Shown here: positions 1 through 5,111 of the stretch, piece by piece | How positions within the stretch are numbered: the first letter of the stretch is position 1 | Layout of the letters: each line of letters starts with the position of its first letter | Assembly (NCBI RefSeq): GCF_002506515.1 | Contig: NZ_DAXS01000033.1 | Location: forward strand, 1-6,929 | DNA length: 6,929 bases | Source: Caldivirga sp. UBA161 | Lineage (GTDB): Archaea > Thermoproteota > Thermoprotei > Thermoproteales > Thermocladiaceae | Reading direction: 5' to 3' | Translations under genes and position numbers: made by a program | The notes under the pieces: model-generated | Told to the model about the DNA's origin: nothing | Seen by the model: the letters and a program-made list of their open reading frames with translations, nothing else | The model's database searches: none

Positions 1-550
1 TATCCTCCCAAGTAACACGAGGTATCCTAATGTTCTCCACAGGCTTCTCAAGCACCTTAACCTGAGTCTCATCATCAACAATAACCGGCGTGTTATTTGG
101 CTTAACTTGAATAGCCTGGAATATTAGGGATTGCCCAAGCACCAGTATTTGTATTAAGTCACCCTCCATTAGTACGTAGTCCTTAAGCCTCTGCTTAACG
201 TAATTCTCGAAGTTCTGCTCAATGGATAAGGTCATTGAGACTGGGGCTAATTTAACTAACTGAGCCTGCTTAGCCTCAGTTACCTTTACTTTAACAGTAT
301 CGTTAACGCTAACGTCAGCGTTCTTCCTAATGATTGAATTCATTCTAATAACCCCCCTACCATCATCCTCAGGTAAACCATACATTACCTTAGCGGCCGT
401 TAGCCTCTTACCTTTAATGTAAACCACGGTACCTGGTTCAATACCGTAATCCCTCATAATAGTTGGATCAATGCGAACAATGGGCCTACCAGCATCCCTC
501 TGCTTAGCCTCCGCCACCCGAAGCTCAATCCAATCCTCCTCACTGGACAT
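1..550 (-). CDS. CDC48/VAT-type AAA ATPase, N-terminal part (runs off the window)
   Basis: The 183 complete codons from ATG at 550 to base 2 encode the substrate- and cofactor-binding N domain of a CDC48/p97/VAT-family ATPase, a cytosolic unfoldase that feeds substrates to the proteasome. Residues about 8-90 fit the double-psi barrel, with EAKQRDAGRPIVRIDP at 14-29 matching the family's signature around RD-GR-IVRID. Residues about 100-170 fit the second N subdomain: a YVKQRLKDYVLMEGDLI stretch at 117-133 and a KPNNTPVIVDDETQVKV stretch at 150-166. The visible part stops at VTWED (179-183), just where the VT-(Y/W)-EDIGG linker into the first AAA domain begins, so no Walker motif is in view. 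The ATG lies 26 bases from a TATA-like box, implying a leaderless mRNA. The family call is strong; the ATPase domains are inferred from family architecture. Confidence 0.93.
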   Translation of the reverse strand, partial: MSSEEDWIELRVAEAKQRDAGRPIVRIDPTIMRDYGIEPGTVVYIKGKRLTAAKVMYGLPEDDGRGVIRMNSIIRKNADVSVNDTVKVKVTEAKQAQLVKLAPVSMTLSIEQNFENYVKQRLKDYVLMEGDLIQILVLGQSLIFQAIQVKPNNTPVIVDDETQVKVLEKPVENIRIPRVTWED

Positions 551-570
551 AGGGGAGAATTAAACTATGG

Positions 571-580
571 GTTTATAAAA
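571..580 (-). promoter_or_regulatory. TATA-like box for the CDC48-type ATPase gene
   Basis: On the minus strand the box reads TTTTATAAA, centred about 26 bases before the ATG at 550. This is the spacing expected if transcription starts at or next to the start codon. The A-rich bases just upstream (AAAAG) could serve as a BRE. I see no convincing Shine-Dalgarno site between the box and the start. Assigned by position and composition only. Confidence 0.55.
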
Positions 581-615
581 CTTTTAATACCCCGCAACCT
601 TAGGCATGAGGCAGT

Positions 616-650
616 AAAAGCCAACCCAAGGCTAGGGCTAGTTGGTTTTT
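616..650 (-). terminator. Possible hairpin and U-tract terminator after aEF1-beta
   Basis: Directly after, and partly overlapping, the aEF1-beta stop codon the minus strand reads AAAAACCAAC, a 15-base loop, then GTTGGCTTTT. The arms pair over CCAAC/GTTGG and AAAA/TTTT with one A-C mismatch between them. The distal arm ends in a short U-run, as archaeal termination sites often do. The U-run is only four bases, so this is a moderate candidate. It would separate aEF1-beta from the downstream ATPase gene, which has its own promoter-like box. Confidence 0.35.
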
Positions 651-924
651 AGAAGCTAACCCTAGTGAAGTACTCAAGCTCAATACCTCCAATGTCCTCT
701 ATCTGGGACAGTATGTTCTCAATCTCATCGCTGGTGTACTCATCTGACTCAGGCGTAATTATGTGTATTTTCAAGGCCTTAATACCGAAGCCAATCTCCT
801 CCTCCTCAATACCCTTAACAGGGTACTTTGGCTCAAGCTTACCCTTAATAACCTGCTTAAGCTTCTCGTAATCAACATCCTCCCTACTTGGAGTAACCCT
901 GTACACGTAGTATATTTGAGCCAT
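649..924 (-). CDS. ef1b: Translation elongation factor aEF1-beta (nucleotide exchange factor for aEF1-alpha)
   Basis: The protein is 91 residues, the usual length for archaeal EF1-beta, which consists only of the guanine-exchange domain. It promotes GDP release from aEF1-alpha in the cytosol. The family hallmark is the I-GFG-KAL-I-II-PE strand at residues 44-59, where the GFG loop and following strand contact the G protein. The acidic segment at about 60-75 and the terminal GGIELEYFTRVSF match the two-layer alpha/beta fold's last helix and strand. The ATG at 922-924 is supported by GGTGATG six bases upstream, a strong match to the archaeal anti-Shine-Dalgarno. The zinc-ribbon gene lies 117 bases upstream on the same strand, a pairing I recall from other archaea. 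The CDC48-type gene follows after about 100 bases. Confidence 0.95.
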   Translation of the reverse strand: MAQIYYVYRVTPSREDVDYEKLKQVIKGKLEPKYPVKGIEEEEIGFGIKALKIHIITPESDEYTSDEIENILSQIEDIGGIELEYFTRVSF

Positions 925-930
925 TTAATT

Positions 931-937
931 CATCACC
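931..937 (-). promoter_or_regulatory. Strong Shine-Dalgarno site of aEF1-beta
   Basis: The minus strand reads GGTGATG here, six bases before the ATG at 924. GGTGAT is complementary to the conserved 3' end of archaeal 16S rRNA. It stands out because most other starts in this window have a TATA-like box so close that a leader is unlikely. It decides the aEF1-beta start and suggests efficient initiation. Confidence 0.7.
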
Positions 938-957
938 ATGTCCCCTAAAATACGCAT

Positions 958-967
958 TATATAAAAT
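958..967 (-). promoter_or_regulatory. TATA-like box for aEF1-beta
   Basis: The minus strand reads TTTTATATAA. A start site about 25 bases downstream would fall near 937-939 and give a short leader that just includes the GGTGATG ribosome site. A second AT-rich box (minus-strand ATTTATATGG, around 975-984) could give a leader of roughly 30 bases instead. Assigned from spacing and sequence only. Confidence 0.5.
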
Positions 968-1041
968 TTACTGTACCATATAAATTAAGCACGAATCAAG
1001 GCTTAAACACACTTAAATTTAATCAATAATAATGGGCTTAA

Positions 1042-1257
1042 TTAGGGGCCCTCGAAACCACACACAGGGCACTTATAGGTGTTTCCCTCCCTCCTACAGC
1101 GTTCGCACCTCCAAATCTCATACTTACCGCAGTTTGGGCATAGGAAGTGGGTTGCCCTCTTAAATGGTGCAATTGGGCTACCGCACGATGTACAGTAGTA
1201 AACCTCTGGTCCATAAAGCTTCGGCCTCGGCCTAGAGCGCGCGCTTACTGTTGCCAT
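1042..1257 (-). CDS. Small double zinc-ribbon protein (HVO_2753-like, putative RNA-binding)
   Basis: This 71-residue protein has four CxxC knuckles: C22/C25, C40/C43, C51/C54 and C63/C66. They would bind two zinc ions. The order CTSCG, CPNCG, CERC, CPVCG and the terminal GFEGP match the small archaeal zinc-finger family typified by haloarchaeal HVO_2753, often labelled Zn-ribbon RNA-binding protein. A 20-residue basic N-terminal tail rich in Arg and Lys precedes the first knuckle and could contact nucleic acid. Its biochemical role is not established; a link to translation is inferred from its position just upstream of aEF1-beta. ATG 1257 is chosen because a TATA-like box sits about 27 bases upstream. 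The family call is solid and the function open. Confidence 0.88.
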   Translation of the reverse strand: MATVSARSRPRPKLYGPEVYYCTSCGSPIAPFKRATHFLCPNCGKYEIWRCERCRREGNTYKCPVCGFEGP

Positions 1258-1280
1258 TACCCAGCCACTATTTTAAGTGT

Positions 1281-1288
1281 TTTTAAGG
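1281..1288 (-). promoter_or_regulatory. TATA-like box for the zinc-ribbon gene
   Basis: The minus strand reads CCTTAAAA, centred about 27 bases before ATG 1257, consistent with a leaderless transcript. A second TTAAAA run lies nearer the gene (about 1271-1276) but is too close to serve. The inverted repeat at 1305-1329 lies just upstream. Confidence 0.45.
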
Positions 1289-1304
1289 ATTTAGCGGGCT
1301 CAGG

Positions 1305-1329
1305 ATTACTTCACGTTAACTGAAGTAAT
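1305..1329. repeat. Perfect 9-bp inverted repeat between divergent promoters (candidate operator)
   Basis: The arms ATTACTTCA (1305-1313) and TGAAGTAAT (1321-1329) are exact reverse complements, separated by the 7-base spacer CGTTAAC. The centres of the arms are 16 bases apart, about one and a half helical turns. The element lies between the zinc-ribbon gene (minus) and the secreted-protein gene (plus), about 17 bases upstream of one TATA-like box and 25 upstream of the other. A dimeric regulator bound here could act on both promoters. There is no trailing U-run and it lies upstream of both genes, so a terminator is unlikely. The regulator is unknown. Confidence 0.5.
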
Positions 1330-1354
1330 GGAGCCTTGGACTGAACCTGAAAAA

Positions 1355-1365
1355 CCTTATTAATA
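1355..1365 (+). promoter_or_regulatory. TATA-like box for the secreted sequon-rich protein
   Basis: The sequence CCTTATTAATA is centred about 26 bases before ATG 1386, with an A-rich stretch (GAAAAA) just upstream that could act as BRE. The spacing predicts a leaderless mRNA. No Shine-Dalgarno-like sequence lies before the ATG. Confidence 0.55.
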
Positions 1366-1385
1366 ACCACTCATTTACTTAACCC

Positions 1386-2876
1386 ATGAAGTGGAGGTAC
1401 CTAGCCTTAACAGTAGCCGTAGCAGTATTAGTGGTTAGCGTTATTGTAGTTCACTCAGCTACCCAGCAATCAGTAGTTTCAAGTGATCCTTCAGTTAATT
1501 ACACGATCGCAGTTAACTCATCATTAACCTGTACGGCAGCACGCGTCAACATAATAATGGCCCAGGAACTATACATTAAGGTACTCACCATAGCCAACAC
1601 CACCGGTGGGTACTCAATAATTAACGCTGACCTGCTGGCTGCCTTTCAACTCTTAAGCAAGGCTAATGAAACGCTTAACCTTGGTGAATGCGCTGAATCC
1701 CTTAACTACACTAGGCAGGCGGTGGGCTATGAGGCGGAGGCGTACGTTACCTTAATGAGCAGGTTAAGTAATGAGGGGGCTGTTAACTATACGTGCTTAT
1801 CAATAATAGACCTAATTAAGGCTAAGATTAATGCCGCCGTGGAGTTAAGCTTAAGGCTCAATAATACTACAGCATATGATGAAGCGCAATCCCTACTTAA
1901 ATTCCTGAACTCAAGTAACTTAACATGCATTGAACTTAACCATGTAATGGATGAGGCATCAGCATTGTTAATTAGCCTTAAGCATGAGGAGGAGGCGGAA
2001 TTAGCCAATAGCCTTTACATTAGAGTTAAGGCCTTGGCTATTACATACATTAAGGGTAGTGAATATGGCCGCTTAGCCCAATTAGCATCAATGCCTAATA
2101 GTAGTTACTGCTCATACATTAGGGAGGCCCTAGCTAATGCGCTTAATCAGTATGCTGATGAAGTTAATCAGACCATGAGTGAATTATTAGTTAAGGGGAA
2201 TTTAATAGGCGTATTATCAATGAATAACACCATTAGTAAGCTTGGTGAAGTTCTAAGCATTTTCAAGGCGCATAAGTTATACTGCGTTAATGCCTCATAC
2301 GTGTACCTTAATGGCACAGTAACAGTGGCTAAGGTAAATGCAATATATCGTGAGTTAGGGTATAATGCAACAGCATTAAGCCTAGTGGGTCGCGTCGCTT
2401 CTCAGGTTAAATTAAGTTACTTAAATGGTACATTAGATTTACTTATTTCAAATATTTACGCTAAATATAATGTAAGTAATACATTAAATATGATCAAGTA
2501 TATTAATCATACGATTAATAATTATGTAGAAAAAGGCATGCTTAAGTGGAGTAATAATGGGTACATAGTAGGCATCCCAATGCCTAAGAATATTGCAAGG
2601 CTCCTTAACTTAACTTGGAGTAACTTCACATCATCAATATATGAGTTAAACCAATGTAGGTCAATATATGCGTTAATTAATAACACTACCATTAACATTA
2701 TTAGGGTTAAGGGCCTCAACAATACCCTCCTTCTGGACCTTGCCCTTAAATTATACTTAATGAGGGTTTACTGCCCCATGGCCTTCATGCACGCTAAGTT
2801 AGCTGAACAATCACTGAATTACTTCATCACCTACTTCAATAATTCAACAGGCGTAAACCAGTCATGGCCGCCTTAA
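1386..2876 (+). CDS. Secreted or membrane-anchored sequon-rich, cysteine-bearing surface protein of unknown function
   Basis: I do not recognise a family for this 496-residue protein. It starts with basic MKWR and a hydrophobic stretch (about 5-22) ending in VVHSATQQ, which is either a signal peptide cut after A25 or an uncleaved anchor. No other membrane segment is evident, so the rest should face outside the cell. I count 27 N-x-S/T sequons, spread from N38 to N491, which suggests dense N-glycosylation. Eight cysteines (49, 102, 137, 181, 242, 300, 424, 463) could form four disulfides. Much of the chain looks alpha-helical, with repeated units in which Leu/Ala-rich helices flank a short loop and one Cys. 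Residues 339-378 are Asn/Ile/Tyr-rich and lie in a very AT-rich stretch of DNA. The start is supported by a TATA-like box 26 bases upstream. The epimerase gene follows 81 bases later. Confidence 0.8.
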   Translation: MKWRYLALTVAVAVLVVSVIVVHSATQQSVVSSDPSVNYTIAVNSSLTCTAARVNIIMAQELYIKVLTIANTTGGYSIINADLLAAFQLLSKANETLNLGECAESLNYTRQAVGYEAEAYVTLMSRLSNEGAVNYTCLSIIDLIKAKINAAVELSLRLNNTTAYDEAQSLLKFLNSSNLTCIELNHVMDEASALLISLKHEEEAELANSLYIRVKALAITYIKGSEYGRLAQLASMPNSSYCSYIREALANALNQYADEVNQTMSELLVKGNLIGVLSMNNTISKLGEVLSIFKAHKLYCVNASYVYLNGTVTVAKVNAIYRELGYNATALSLVGRVASQVKLSYLNGTLDLLISNIYAKYNVSNTLNMIKYINHTINNYVEKGMLKWSNNGYIVGIPMPKNIARLLNLTWSNFTSSIYELNQCRSIYALINNTTINIIRVKGLNNTLLLDLALKLYLMRVYCPMAFMHAKLAEQSLNYFITYFNNSTGVNQSWPP

Positions 2877-2912
2877 TATTAGCCTTAAAGTAAATTCATT
2901 ATTATTAGGGTT

Positions 2913-2920
2913 AAGTTTTA
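2913..2920 (+). promoter_or_regulatory. TATA-like box for the epimerase gene
   Basis: The sequence AAGTTTTA is centred about 41 bases before ATG 2958. A start site about 26 bases downstream would give a leader of roughly 15 bases that contains the GAGGGG ribosome site. The epimerase could also be read through from the upstream secreted-protein gene, since no clear terminator lies in the 81-base gap. Confidence 0.4.
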
Positions 2921-2945
2921 GAGGGTTCTGTTAATTTAGTAAAAT

Positions 2946-2951
2946 GAGGGG
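2946..2951 (+). promoter_or_regulatory. Shine-Dalgarno-like site of the epimerase gene
   Basis: GAGGGG lies six bases before ATG 2958 and resembles GAGGTG, the usual archaeal site. The same bases form part of a four-codon reading frame, ATG AGG GGT TTA TAA (2944-2958), whose stop overlaps the epimerase ATG as TAATG. The ribosome-site reading is the simpler one. Confidence 0.5.
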
Positions 2952-2957
2952 TTTATA

Positions 2958-3917
2958 ATGAGTAGGGTAATTGTAACCGGTGGGGCAGGCTTCATAGGAA
3001 GCCACCTGGTGGATAAGCTTACAAGGAGTGGGTATGAGGTTACCGTATTGGATAACTTCAGTAGTGGGGATTTAAGTAACCTTAAGGAGTCATTAAGTAC
3101 AGGTAGGGTTAATGTTGTTAAGGCTGACCTTAAGTATTGGGGGGATTGGGTTAATGAGTTTAAGGGTGCATACGCAGTATTCCACCTAGCCGCTAATCCT
3201 GAGGTTAGGGTATCTGCAGTGGAGCCGAGGAGCCACTTTGATAATAACCTGGTTGCAACCTTTAATGTGGCTGAGGCAGCCAGGGTGAGTGATGTTAAGT
3301 ATATTGTCTTCGCCAGTAGTAGTACAGTGTATGGTGATGCTAAGGTTTTACCAACACCTGAGGATCACCCAATAACGCCCATAAGCGTCTACGGTGCCAC
3401 TAAGGCAGCTGGGGAAATTATACTGGATACGTATTCTAGGCTTTACGGCATTAGGGTTGTTAACTTAAGGTACGCTAACATTGTTGGACCTAGGTCAAGG
3501 CATGGCGTAATATACGACTTCTACATTAAACTCACCAGGAATCCCAGGGAACTTGAGGTTCTTGGTGACGGTAGCCAGAGGAAGAGCTACCTGTACATTG
3601 ATGATGCTGTTGACGCAACATTATTCCTATTTAATAAGCTAGTTAATAGTGGGCTTCAGGAGCAAGCCTTTAATGTTGGTAATAAGGATTGGGTTACGGT
3701 AATGGACATAGCTAGGATTGTTATTGAGGAGCTTGGTTTAAGGGATGTTAACGTAGTTACCAGGGCCATGACCCCTGATGGCAGGGGTTGGTTAGGTGAT
3801 GTTAAGTACATGCTCCTTGATGTTGATAAGTTAAGTAAACTGGGTTGGTCACCAAGGTACAGTAGTGCTGATGCCGTTAGGTTAACTATTAGGTGGCTTA
3901 AGGGGAATGCCTCCTAG
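2958..3917 (+). CDS. NAD-dependent nucleotide-sugar epimerase/dehydratase (UDP-glucose 4-epimerase-type extended SDR)
   Basis: The 319-residue protein has the usual length and motifs of an extended short-chain dehydrogenase acting on nucleotide sugars. The Rossmann signature TGGAGFIG is at residues 7-14, and D32 after strand 2 (VLDNFSSG) should bind the NAD ribose. D57 and HLAA at 76-79 line the cofactor site. The catalytic set is SSST at 120-123 with Y145 and K149 in YGATK. The C-terminal substrate-binding part has DGSQRKSYLYIDD, also typical. Such enzymes interconvert UDP-glucose and UDP-galactose or the N-acetyl forms; the substrate cannot be read from the sequence. It is cytosolic, with no signal peptide. 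It follows a gene for a protein full of N-glycosylation sites, so a role in glycan precursor supply is a reasonable inference. Its last 20 bases overlap the convergent GINS gene. Confidence 0.9.
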   Translation: MSRVIVTGGAGFIGSHLVDKLTRSGYEVTVLDNFSSGDLSNLKESLSTGRVNVVKADLKYWGDWVNEFKGAYAVFHLAANPEVRVSAVEPRSHFDNNLVATFNVAEAARVSDVKYIVFASSSTVYGDAKVLPTPEDHPITPISVYGATKAAGEIILDTYSRLYGIRVVNLRYANIVGPRSRHGVIYDFYIKLTRNPRELEVLGDGSQRKSYLYIDDAVDATLFLFNKLVNSGLQEQAFNVGNKDWVTVMDIARIVIEELGLRDVNVVTRAMTPDGRGWLGDVKYMLLDVDKLSKLGWSPRYSSADAVRLTIRWLKGNAS

Positions 3918-4425
3918 CCCTAATCCTATACGCCTTAGCAACCTTAAAGTTTGTGACCAACTCCATTGCATCCTCCTTGGGTAAAATAACTAAATCACCC
4001 ACAGTGGGTTCACTAATCATATTACCCTTACTGGTCTTAATGCTGAAGTAGTTTGAAGTGAACCTAACTATCATAACCCTGCTCGGCGCCTTAAGTATGC
4101 TTGGCTTAAGTAGGCGCTCTAAATCCTCCAATACTGAGGCCAACTTAGCCTCCTCAACCATAAGGTTACCCCTTGGTACATTACCCTCCGAGGCTTGGTC
4201 AAGTATCTTAAGTAACCTAGCCCTAAGTAATGCAATTAATAGGTCCTTAACCATACTTAAGTACGTTGAGGTTAAAGTATTCTCCAATGCCCCACCAAAC
4301 TTAACGTCACCCACCAGCTTATTAATCAACTCCCTATAAGACCTGTAGGGTAATTTCACAAGTTCCCTACTCTCCTGCTCCATCTTAACCAAGTCCCTTA
4401 ACCTATTTAACTCCTGCTGATCCAT
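3898..4425 (-). CDS. gins51: GINS complex subunit, GINS51 (Gins15) type
   Basis: The 175-residue protein fits archaeal GINS51, part of the GINS complex that joins MCM and the RecJ/Cdc45-like protein in the replicative helicase. The N-terminal helical A domain (about 5-110) starts with the family pattern EQESRELVKLPYRSYREL (residues 16-33), matching the E-R-L-KLP-FY consensus. A small beta-strand B domain follows at about 117-167. There, MIVRF, the EPTVGDLVILP segment (139-149) and the terminal hydrophobic helix correspond to the usual PF-GD-V-LP pattern. A-then-B order marks the Sld5/Psf1-like class, not the Psf2/Psf3-like GINS23. It lies 4 bases behind aIF1A, so the two are almost certainly co-transcribed. 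Divergence from better-known homologues makes automatic annotation as hypothetical likely. Confidence 0.82.
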   Translation of the reverse strand: MDQQELNRLRDLVKMEQESRELVKLPYRSYRELINKLVGDVKFGGALENTLTSTYLSMVKDLLIALLRARLLKILDQASEGNVPRGNLMVEEAKLASVLEDLERLLKPSILKAPSRVMIVRFTSNYFSIKTSKGNMISEPTVGDLVILPKEDAMELVTNFKVAKAYRIRARRHSP

Positions 4426-4429
4426 TACT

Positions 4430-4738
4430 CTACAGGGCTAATTCATCAAGCCTATTTAAAATCTCACTGTATTTACTATTCCTCCTAAGCTCATTAACCT
4501 CACCCTTCTCATACTTATAGACAACATCAGCCTTACTGGGTTCAAAATCCCAGGGGGCAACTATTAGGTAATCACCGATCCTAATCCACATCCTCTTCCT
4601 ATACTTACCAGGTATCCTAGCTATCCTAATGTTACCATCCTCGCAAATAACCTTAACCCTATCATCGCCAACTATGTCAGTAACCTTAGCAAGCATCTCT
4701 CCTTCATCCGGAATCCTAACCTTAGACTCTGCACTCAC
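4430..4738 (-). CDS. eif1A: Translation initiation factor aIF1A
   Basis: This 102-residue protein is an S1/OB-fold initiation factor that binds the A site of the small ribosomal subunit and helps place initiator tRNA. The OB core (about 12-85) contains the diagnostic IRIARIPGKYRKRMWIRIGD (residues 37-56), then IVAPWDF at 59-65 and KADVVYKYEKGEV at 69-81. The C-terminal helix (about 82-100) is also normal for the family. The start is GTG at 4736-4738; the next in-frame Met (residue 15) would cut into the OB fold. A TATA-like box about 26 bases upstream agrees with a leaderless GTG start. It leads a two-gene unit with the GINS51-type gene, leaving a 4-base gap after its TAG stop. Confidence 0.95.
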   Translation of the reverse strand: MSAESKVRIPDEGEMLAKVTDIVGDDRVKVICEDGNIRIARIPGKYRKRMWIRIGDYLIVAPWDFEPSKADVVYKYEKGEVNELRRNSKYSEILNRLDELAL

Positions 4739-4759
4739 AGGAACCCAGCCCCAGGACTC

Positions 4760-4767
4760 TTAATAAA
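4760..4767 (-). promoter_or_regulatory. TATA-like box for the aIF1A-GINS51 unit
   Basis: The minus strand reads TTTATTAA, centred about 26 bases before the GTG at 4738. This places the start of transcription at the start codon. No promoter-like box is needed for the GINS gene, which begins 4 bases after the aIF1A stop. Confidence 0.55.
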
Positions 4768-4804
4768 CCTCCCGCCAATTAACATAATTAATTTAACCCC
4801 TTAG

Positions 4805-4830
4805 ACGTATACGTGTAGTATACGTATACT
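4805..4830. repeat. Cluster of three GTATAC palindromes (candidate operator)
   Basis: ACGTATACGT (4805-4814) is a perfect 10-bp palindrome and AGTATACGTATACT (4817-4830) a perfect 14-bp palindrome. Together they contain GTATAC three times, at 4807, 4818 and 4824. The longer direct repeat ACGTATAC occurs at 4805 and 4822, 17 bases apart. The cluster lies about 38 bases upstream of the aIF1A TATA-like box and about 41 upstream of the ferredoxin one. That near-symmetry suits a shared operator, though alternating pyrimidine-purine DNA can also simply be a flexible, easily melted site. The binding protein is unknown. Confidence 0.45.
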
Positions 4831-4870
4831 TAACCCTGAGAGAGTAAGCTAGCAAAGTTAATAAGCATCA

Positions 4871-4879
4871 GTTTTATTA
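4871..4879 (+). promoter_or_regulatory. TATA-like box for the ferredoxin gene
   Basis: GTTTTATTA is centred about 27 bases before ATG 4902 and only about 18 before the in-frame GTG 4893. The spacing therefore favours ATG 4902 as the leaderless start. Confidence 0.5.
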
Positions 4880-4901
4880 AGAATCATGAATAGTGGTCAT
4901 C

Positions 4902-5111
4902 ATGTTCAGGGTAATGGTACTGGATAACTGCATTGGCTGCGGAATATGCTGGACAATATGCCCCAAGGGCGTATTGGTTGGTAAGCTTAGGGTTAAGGCT
5001 ATGGTGGTTTCGGAGGAGCAGTGCATGGGTTGCTTCTCATGCCAATACAACTGCCCCTTCAGCGCAATAATAGTTAAGGTTAACCCTGAGGAGGCTAAGA
5101 AGTCACCTTGA
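4902..5111 (+). CDS. 2[4Fe-4S] ferredoxin
   Basis: From ATG 4902 the protein has 69 residues and two full 4Fe-4S motifs: C10-C13-C16 with C20 followed by Pro (CIGCGICWTICP), and C41-C44-C47 with C51 followed by Pro (CMGCFSCQYNCP). This is the classic bacterial-type dicluster fold, with each motif's fourth cysteine expected to serve the other cluster. It would carry low-potential electrons in the cytosol, for example for 2-oxoacid oxidoreductases, which in this lineage use ferredoxin. No partner gene is adjacent, so its partner is unknown. It lacks the long N-terminal zinc-binding extension of Sulfolobus-type ferredoxins. An in-frame GTG at 4893 would add three residues; the promoter spacing favours 4902. 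Its last 17 bases overlap the convergent mutarotase-like gene. Confidence 0.9.
   Translation: MFRVMVLDNCIGCGICWTICPKGVLVGKLRVKAMVVSEEQCMGCFSCQYNCPFSAIIVKVNPEEAKKSP

Noticed and set aside
983..1043. Inverted repeats AATTAAGC (983-990) with GCTTAATT (1036-1043) and a shorter GCTTAA at 1001-1006
   Set aside because: The arms are AT-rich, short and far apart in a region of low complexity. TTAAG-type words recur throughout this genome's sequence, so chance explains them well.
1787..2008. Open frame of 73 codons on the minus strand inside the surface-protein gene
   Set aside because: It lies wholly inside a convincing plus-strand gene, has no recognisable motif and no promoter-like box, and fits a shadow frame.
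4058..4339. Open frame of 93 codons on the plus strand opposite the GINS51 gene
   Set aside because: The minus-strand frame has clear GINS51 motifs and operon context. The plus frame is Leu/Ser-rich, as antisense shadows of such genes usually are.
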